A stretch of DNA of 64,000 bases from the NCBI RefSeq assembly GCF_001667505.1, contig NZ_LZHZ01000033.1:1-64000 (forward strand), in the 5' to 3' direction. Each line of letters starts with the position of its first letter. Positions within the stretch are counted from its first letter, which is position 1. A model generated the notes under the pieces. It had not been told where the DNA came from. It did no database searches and saw only the letters and a list, made by a program, of their open reading frames with translations. Of this stretch, positions 59,013 through 64,000 are shown one piece after another. The DNA comes from Mycobacterium sp. ACS1612 (GTDB taxonomy: Bacteria > Actinomycetota > Actinomycetes > Mycobacteriales > Mycobacteriaceae). The position numbers and the translations under genes are program-made.

Positions 59013-61007
59013 TCAGCGGCTCCGACGCGCCGAATGTGTGGCGCGGTGGCTGGCGCGGAAAGCCCCGGCGCGTTCTGACGCTTGTTCGGATCGGATGACG
59101 TGCGTGACAGCGTTGATCAGTGCGAGGTGGGTAGACGCTTGGGGGAAGTTGCCCAGATGCTGGCCGGTGCGCGGCTGGATCCCCTCGGCGTAGAGGTTCA
59201 GCGGGCTGGCGAACGACAGCAGCCGCTCACACAGTCGCCTTGCGCGGGTGACCTCACCGATTTCCGCCAGCGCCGAGACCAGCCAGAACGAGCAGATGAT
59301 GAATGCGTCTTCCTCACCGGCCAATGCGTCGTCGGTATCCTTGACGCGGTAGCGCAGCACCAATCCGTCTTCGGTGAGCTCATCGGCAATCGTCAGCACG
59401 GTGGCATGTATCCGCGCGTCGTCGGCCGGCAGGAAGCGGGTCAGCACGGCCAGCAGCAATGACGCGTCCAGCGCGTCGGAGCCATAGCGTTGAACGAGCA
59501 CACCGCGGGAATCGACGCCGTTTTGCAAGACGTCGGCCCGGATCTCTTCGGCGATCGCGCGCCAAGTCTGTGCGTACGACTTTTCACCCTGCAGCTCGGC
59601 CAGTTTCGCGCCACGGTCGAGCGCGACCCAGCACATGATCTTCGACGATGTGAAATGCTGCGGTTCGCCGCGGATCTCCCAGATGCCATGGTCGGGGTCG
59701 CGCCAGTGCTTTATCGCCTCCTCGACCTGCTGCTTGAGCATGAGCCACAATATTTCTGGTATGTCTTCGCGTGATTTGGCATGCACATACACCGTTTCGA
59801 GAATCGTGCCCCAAATGTCGTGCTGCTCCAGCTTGTAGGCGCCGTTGCCGACCCGCACGGGGCGGGCTCCGTCATACCCCGTCAGATGGGGCAGCTCCTC
59901 CTCGACCAGTTCCCGCTCTCCGCCGACGGCGTACATCTCTTGCAGCGGACGACGTCCACCGTCGTTGGCGTAGGACGCGTCGGCGATGAACGAGAAGAAG
60001 TCGTCGGCCTCGCGGTCCAGGCCCAGCTTGTATAGGCCCATCAGAGCGAACGTCGAATCGCGCACCCACGCGTAGCGGTAGTCCCAGTTCCGTTCCCCGC
60101 GTGGGGCTTGTGGCAACGACGTGGTGCTCGCCGCCAGCAGCGCGCCGGTAGGCGAGTACGTCAGCCCTTTCAGCGTCAGCGCACTGCGTTCTAGATATGA
60201 CCTCGACGGGTGGTCGGGGAAGTTGCCCATATTGATCCATTCCCGCCACATTTCGCCGGTCTGCCACATCTTGTGGGTGGCCTGCTCGTAGGTCTGCGGC
60301 GGCGGCTGTTCGGACCAGGACAGCGCGACAAAGACGTTGTCGCCCTCCTTCATCCGTGTACGGGCGCGGGCCTCGCGGCCCTCGAGACCCAGCCGCAGAT
60401 TGGTCGTGAGCGTGAGTTTCGGGTGTGTGTCAGGATCTGTCTGGGCCTGCGCAACGGCCTCGCCGTAAGCGGGGGTGGGGTATCGCCAACTGCCGCCGGC
60501 GCGGTTGTAGTCGAACGATGGTTCGCAGTTCACCACCAGCTCGACGGTGCCGCTGACGCAGCGCACAGTGCGCAGCAGGGTGTGCTCGGCGGCCCAGTCC
60601 ATTGGGGTGCGGCGATAGGTGGGTGACCGCGACCCGACGTCATGCCAGGGGCCCATCACAAGCGCGTCGCGCACGATGAGCCAGCCCGTTCGCGTCTGCC
60701 AGGTGGTTTCCACGATCAGGCCGCCCGGCAGATAGCGCCGTGCGGCCGGCACCGACACCCCGTGGGGGCCGAGCCGAAAATGGCCGGCCGACCGATCAAG
60801 GAGTGCGCCGAACACGCTGGGCGAGTCCGGGCGGGGTACGCACATCCACTCCACCGACCCTGCCGACGAGATCAGGCAGGTGGTCTCGCAGTCTGACAGG
60901 AACGCGTAGTCGGCGATGGGCGGGAACGGATTTCGGCTGGGCGCGGTCGCGATGTCGGGAACCGCACCGGTGTCCGGCACTTGCGACACGTCAACGCTTC
61001 GGTTCAT
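59013..61007 (-). CDS. treH: GH15 trehalase (TreH, Rv2402-like)
   Basis: 664 aa from ATG 61007; a TTG at 61043 is in frame but less likely. Glycoside hydrolase family 15 pattern: N-terminal beta-sandwich (PFPPIADYAFLSDCETTCLISSAGSVEWMC), then the (alpha/alpha)6 domain with RNWDYRYAWVRDSTFAL and GIWEIRGEP, which carries a catalytic Glu, and a C-terminal LNLYAEGI segment with the second Glu. Mycobacterial members of this type hydrolyse trehalose to two glucoses and need phosphate and Mg. Its start overlaps the end of the DUF417 gene by 17 bp, so expression may be coupled to operator copy B. Confidence 0.85.
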   Translation of the reverse strand: MNRSVDVSQVPDTGAVPDIATAPSRNPFPPIADYAFLSDCETTCLISSAGSVEWMCVPRPDSPSVFGALLDRSAGHFRLGPHGVSVPAARRYLPGGLIVETTWQTRTGWLIVRDALVMGPWHDVGSRSPTYRRTPMDWAAEHTLLRTVRCVSGTVELVVNCEPSFDYNRAGGSWRYPTPAYGEAVAQAQTDPDTHPKLTLTTNLRLGLEGREARARTRMKEGDNVFVALSWSEQPPPQTYEQATHKMWQTGEMWREWINMGNFPDHPSRSYLERSALTLKGLTYSPTGALLAASTTSLPQAPRGERNWDYRYAWVRDSTFALMGLYKLGLDREADDFFSFIADASYANDGGRRPLQEMYAVGGERELVEEELPHLTGYDGARPVRVGNGAYKLEQHDIWGTILETVYVHAKSREDIPEILWLMLKQQVEEAIKHWRDPDHGIWEIRGEPQHFTSSKIMCWVALDRGAKLAELQGEKSYAQTWRAIAEEIRADVLQNGVDSRGVLVQRYGSDALDASLLLAVLTRFLPADDARIHATVLTIADELTEDGLVLRYRVKDTDDALAGEEDAFIICSFWLVSALAEIGEVTRARRLCERLLSFASPLNLYAEGIQPRTGQHLGNFPQASTHLALINAVTHVIRSEQASERAGAFRASHRATHSARRSR

Positions 61008-61568
61008 ACGCAACCGGATCGTCTGATGATCGCACGGTGGCAAGGTCAGGATGAGTGGCGAATGTCAGAACGTTTGGTTGTGACCAATGTACGTCTGCGG
61101 GTTGCGTCGATGCGTCCGCAAGCAGCCACAGCGATGAGCCGTCCTTCATCAAGAACCCCCCGTCGGCGGACAAAACGGGAAACCCACCGGCAGAAGCTTC
61201 ACCGACGCCAGGGGTCGTGATCATGAAACTCAGCGTGGTCACGAAGAACAGCCAGGCGATGACCGCGCCCACTACGGAAGCCTTCGGGAACCACGGCTTG
61301 ACGGCCAACAGTGCGGCGACAATCAACTCTATTGATCCGGTCAATCGGCCAAAGCCGTCGATGGACATGATGTTGTAGAGCCAGCTCAAAGGGGGGCTAT
61401 TATCACTCAATGTGAAATCCCTTGGGACTCAGAGGAAGTGAACTTCATAGCGCCGAACCACGCGGTGACTATGACCAGCGCATAGCGGGCGACGAGTGCC
61501 GCGATGTCGGTCGTTCGGGAGCTTCTCAGCTCATCAGCCATCCTGCCGGTTGCTTGATCGTGTGACAT
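60991..61568 (-). pseudogene. DUF417 (YkgB-like) membrane protein, frameshifted
   Basis: From ATG 61568 the frame gives a hydrophilic start, then LVARYALVIVTAWFGAMKFTSSESQGIS, the conserved DUF417 N-terminus, and stops at TGA near 61411. In the next frame the family continues without a gap as DNSPPLSWLYNIMSIDGFGRLTGSIEL to FLMKDGSSLWLL. A one-base indel near 61410 separates the halves. Four TM segments in total. Some DUF417 proteins are linked to reactive chlorine/aldehyde stress. The start is 132 bp from operator copy B. Confidence 0.75.
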
Positions 61569-61675
61569 GCTGTCTCCGCTCATATCTCATTGCGCCGCTG
61601 TGGCCCTGCCGAACCATCCCTGTCTGGTGGCGCATAAGGTTGAGGTGGACTCGGTGTTGCCCGTATTGGGTTGGA

Positions 61676-63187
61676 TCACCGATAACCATCGGTCCGCATG
61701 GGGTGAATTGTCTTGACCCGGCCGCGTATTTCACCCGGGTGAGAGGCCGACGCCTCGGACGCCTTTTGGTAGCGCAGGTCATCGGCGTACATCTGCTTGT
61801 CACTCGGGCGCATCGCCGCGGATGCTGGCATGAATTCCTCGCTGGCCGAGAACCGTGCCACCGCCGGCTGGGCCAACCCGATCGACACCAGCGGCCGGGT
61901 AAACAGAATGTTGGTGAGGTATCCCAGTGCGACGGCCCACCTGTTTGCATTACGCGGAATGGCATACAAGTGATAGAGCCGGGTTACGAGTTTCGCGGCA
62001 AACCCTGACAGCGGAATGTTGAGCGGATTTGCAACGGCGAACCCAGGACCCAGATCGACAACGGTTCCCAAATCGCGGTGTCGATATTCCCGTGCGCGGC
62101 CGTAACCCAGACTCGCAGCTACGTTTTGGGCGAGGACTTTGCCTTGCCGTTTGGCGTGTTGTGCAGTTGGCGGCGTTATCGTTCCAGGGTTGGTGACATC
62201 GGGCACGGCCGCGGCGTCACCGCCGGCGTAGACGCCGTCGAAACCGGGCACCCGTAGATCCGACAGGACCTGGAGTCGGCCCTTTTCAGTGGGCAACCCG
62301 GTCGCTGCGATAAGCGGGCTGGCGACCACGCCGGCTACCCATGCGACGGTGTAAGTGCCAATGCGGGTTCCGTCGCTGAGGACGACATGATCGGCCGCAA
62401 CCCGCGAAAGCGTGACGCCGACAAGAGTCTGTACGCCACGCCGTCTGAGCTCCTGCTCGGCTCGTGTGGCCAACTTGTGGGGGAGTTCAGGCATCAACTT
62501 TCCTGAGCGTTCGACGAGTATCAACCGGACGTCACCGGGCTGGAATCTGAAGTCGTGCGCCGCCACTGCGGCCATTGCGCATAGCTGGGTGATGAGTTCT
62601 GTTCCGGAGTAGGAAGATCCGACGACGACGATGGTCTTGCGTGCGGCCGCGCGTTCACGGTCACCGTCGATGCGCGCCAGTTCGAACTGCTCGATGATGT
62701 GGTCGCGTAGGTAGAGCGCCTGCGCTGTCGATTTGAGGCCGCGTGCGTGCTCGGCCAGTCCCGGAATGTCGAACAGGCGGCTGATCGAGCCGGGAGTCAG
62801 GACGAGCCGATCCCACGCGAGCTCATGGGAGTTGTTCTCCTGGTCGCGACAGCGCAGCGAACGAGCGGACAAGTCCACCGAATCGACATAAGCCCGAAAC
62901 AGCCGGACCCCCGGCAGCATGTCGATCAAAGGCACGGTGGCGAAACGGGGGTCGATCGCACCGCCGGCGACCTCGGGCAGGAGGGGGGTGTACAGCAGGT
63001 AGTCGACGGGCGAGACCAGGGTCACGGTGGCGGCAGAGCGGTGCCGCCGTAGCAGCCTGTCGAGTCGGCGTGCACATTCGAATCCGGCGAATCCGCTACC
63101 GACGATCAGAATGGAGCCGCGCTGGCGCGCGGCGTTTTCGCGCTGGCGGTTTTTGACCGAACCGGCGCGTGTTCGGGTTGGGCGCAT
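61676..63187 (-). CDS. NADH dehydrogenase-like FAD oxidoreductase (NDH-2 type)
   Basis: 503 aa from ATG 63187. FAD-binding ILIVGSGFAGFECA (residues 26-39), NAD-binding TIVVVGSSYSGTEL near 190, and YAGGDAAAVPD (FAD-binding DD-type motif) near 320. A C-terminal amphipathic region (LVTRLYHLYAIP) probably attaches it to the membrane. Resembles Ndh and related paralogues that pass electrons from NADH to quinone, but the basic N-terminal ~22 residues and a hydrophilic tail are unusual. The tail is encoded by sequence that also contains operator copy B. Confidence 0.85.
   Translation of the reverse strand: MRPTRTRAGSVKNRQRENAARQRGSILIVGSGFAGFECARRLDRLLRRHRSAATVTLVSPVDYLLYTPLLPEVAGGAIDPRFATVPLIDMLPGVRLFRAYVDSVDLSARSLRCRDQENNSHELAWDRLVLTPGSISRLFDIPGLAEHARGLKSTAQALYLRDHIIEQFELARIDGDRERAAARKTIVVVGSSYSGTELITQLCAMAAVAAHDFRFQPGDVRLILVERSGKLMPELPHKLATRAEQELRRRGVQTLVGVTLSRVAADHVVLSDGTRIGTYTVAWVAGVVASPLIAATGLPTEKGRLQVLSDLRVPGFDGVYAGGDAAAVPDVTNPGTITPPTAQHAKRQGKVLAQNVAASLGYGRAREYRHRDLGTVVDLGPGFAVANPLNIPLSGFAAKLVTRLYHLYAIPRNANRWAVALGYLTNILFTRPLVSIGLAQPAVARFSASEEFMPASAAMRPSDKQMYADDLRYQKASEASASHPGEIRGRVKTIHPMRTDGYR
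61701..61742 (-). promoter_or_regulatory. Composite dyad operator, copy B
   Basis: GGGTGA (61701-61706), N7, TGACCC (61714-61719, one mismatch), N11, TCACCCGGGTGA (61731-61742, perfect). It is 132 bp upstream of the DUF417 start and lies inside the 3' end of the NDH-2-like gene. Confidence 0.75.
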
Positions 63188-63327
63188 GTGATCTCCGTTG
63201 GTCGCGGTGCGAGGACTTCCCTTGCGGCGCTTGTCCGCGGGTCTGCAGTGGCGGTCTGTGGACAGGGCGTGTTGGAGGTGGCTTCGCGTAGAGCCGTGCT
63301 TCTTTTGATGGAGCCTGTCGTCGCGTC

Positions 63328-63369
63328 GGGTGAACGGTCATCACCCGCGGATCAGGATCACCCGGGTGA
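63328..63369 (-). promoter_or_regulatory. Composite dyad operator, copy C
   Basis: GGGTGA (63328-63333), N7, TCACCC (63341-63346), N11, TCACCCGGGTGA (63358-63369). Perfect at all half-sites; the last element is the centre of a 16-bp palindrome GATCACCCGGGTGATC (63356-63371). It lies 140 bp upstream of the NDH-2-like ATG. Confidence 0.8.
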
Positions 63370-63457
63370 TCTGTGGCCCGGGTTCTGGATCACTGCGCCA
63401 TCGGGCTCCCGCAGCGCAGGGAGGCGTTCGGAGACGAAATCCACAATGCCGCAGCAA

Positions 63458-63499
63458 TCGCCCGGGTGAACAGGCCCCGAAGGTGATGACCAATCACCC
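63458..63499 (+). promoter_or_regulatory. Composite dyad operator, copy D (opposite orientation)
   Basis: TCGCCCGGGTGA (63458-63469), N11, AGGTGA (63481-63486), N7, TCACCC (63494-63499): the reverse complement of the other copies, with one mismatch in each element. It therefore faces the plus-strand gene that runs off the window. Confidence 0.75.
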
Positions 63500-63600
63500 A
63501 GCCCGGCGGAAACCTCGTCGACAACAGCCGTGCGCCAACCGTCCCCACGCTGCCACAACAACGACGCGCCACACGCAACGACCGGATCAAGGACCACGCA

Positions 63601-64000
63601 ATGAAATACAACGGCCTCCACCGCCATTCACCAAACGCAGGAAGGAAACCTGAACATGGTACAGACGTCGACGCCGAATGCCCCACACCGGAGCTAATCT
63701 CAAACATCACTCCGCTGAAGACGACCCCGGCTGTTGTTCGCGCCGTGACCCATCGCCTTGACTTCGCCCCACAGTGTGAGCTGGGGTTCCTTGACAACGG
63801 ATTCCGGTGCGCCTTGCCGGCGGTGGCGTATGTGGAATTTCACATGGTCGGACACTGTCAACGCTTCGACTGTGATGCGCAGGGCAATGCGTGCGGTTAC
63901 GTGTGCGCTGATCACTTAGACGCGCTGGACTACACGGCGCGATGCACTGCGGCCGAGATGCAGCCCACGGCCCTGCGGCGACTGTTCAACCGAGTCGCTC
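63601..64000 (+). CDS. Cys-rich hypothetical protein (3' partial, start uncertain)
   Basis: The frame from ATG 63601 is open to the window edge (at least 133 aa). The recognisable part begins near 63745: FAPQCELGFLDNGFRCALPAVAYVEFHMVGHCQRF, then two more Cys pairs. Short actinobacterial proteins with this CELxF...C...P spacing are known to me only as hypotheticals, possibly zinc-binding. A better ribosome site (AGGAAGGAAACC) precedes ATG 63656, but that frame stops after 13 codons, so either the start is 63601 or a frameshift lies between 63656 and 63700. Confidence 0.6.
   Translation, partial: MKYNGLHRHSPNAGRKPEHGTDVDAECPTPELISNITPLKTTPAVVRAVTHRLDFAPQCELGFLDNGFRCALPAVAYVEFHMVGHCQRFDCDAQGNACGYVCADHLDALDYTARCTAAEMQPTALRRLFNRVA

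Larger units (their letters stand above)
63188..63600. other. Divergent intergenic region with operators C and D
   Basis: 413 bp between the NDH-2-like gene (minus) and the partial gene at the window end (plus). It holds two composite dyads, C at 63328-63369 and D at 63458-63499, in opposite orientations 88 bp apart. No gene is evident in it. Confidence 0.65.

Overview
The window reads as chromosome of a fast-growing or environmental Mycobacterium/Mycolicibacterium. The evidence is high G+C coding sequence with many GTG starts and ATGA overlaps, a complete yrbE-mce-mas operon, a PknG-type kinase with N-terminal zinc ribbons, ychF next to a DUF6542 membrane protein (as Rv1111c/Rv1112 in M. tuberculosis), TetR/SDR pairs, a KstR-type operator and a GH15 trehalase. 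The first ~138 bases are almost pure C and look like a contig-end artefact.

Layout. 0.1-6.1 kb: a tightly coupled phospho-signalling operon (coiled-coil protein, PknG-like kinase, PP2C phosphatase, VWA protein, FHA protein); kinase, phosphatase and FHA protein all start with zinc-ribbon cysteines. 6.1-8.3 kb: DUF6542 protein and ychF. 8.3-14.4 kb: a 6.06-kb integrative element in the 3' end of ychF, bounded by a perfect 20-bp direct repeat. It carries a frameshifted tyrosine integrase, an intact two-gene cassette of unknown function (220 aa + 941 aa) and a broken membrane protein gene. 14.4-29.3 kb: chromosomal genes (hydrolases, VOC proteins, methyltransferase, serine hydrolase, small secreted paralogues, LmeA-like lipid-binding protein, class III cyclase, a kinase/aminotransferase fusion, TetR regulators). 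29.6-40.3 kb: yrbEA-yrbEB-mceABCDEF-mas-mas, one transcription unit for an ABC-type lipid importer. 40.3-48.1 kb: epoxide-hydrolase-like protein, SDRs, WS/DGAT-like acyltransferase, TetR, DoxX, a secreted 11-residue-repeat protein, and a DUF3556 membrane protein with a KstR box just upstream. 48.1-54.5 kb: a second accessory block with a two-gene cassette (1177-aa protein ending in a PD-(D/E)XK nuclease, plus a 286-aa protein), an IS110-family insertion sequence and possible IS21-type end repeats. 54.6-64 kb: a partly decayed metabolic/redox block (MFS, GNAT, RidA, FAD disulfide oxidoreductase, trehalase, DUF417, NDH-2-like enzyme, Cys-rich protein).

The least expected signal is in the last block. 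A 42-bp composite dyad, GGGTGA-N7-TCACCC-N11-TCACCCGGGTGA, occurs four times with the same internal spacing. Each copy lies about 100-160 bp upstream of a gene start and is oriented toward that gene, which points to a local regulon under an unidentified regulator. The two uncharacterised two-gene cassettes are the best candidates for undescribed (possibly defence) systems. Frameshifts are confined to the accessory and decaying blocks; the genes in the conserved blocks are open throughout.
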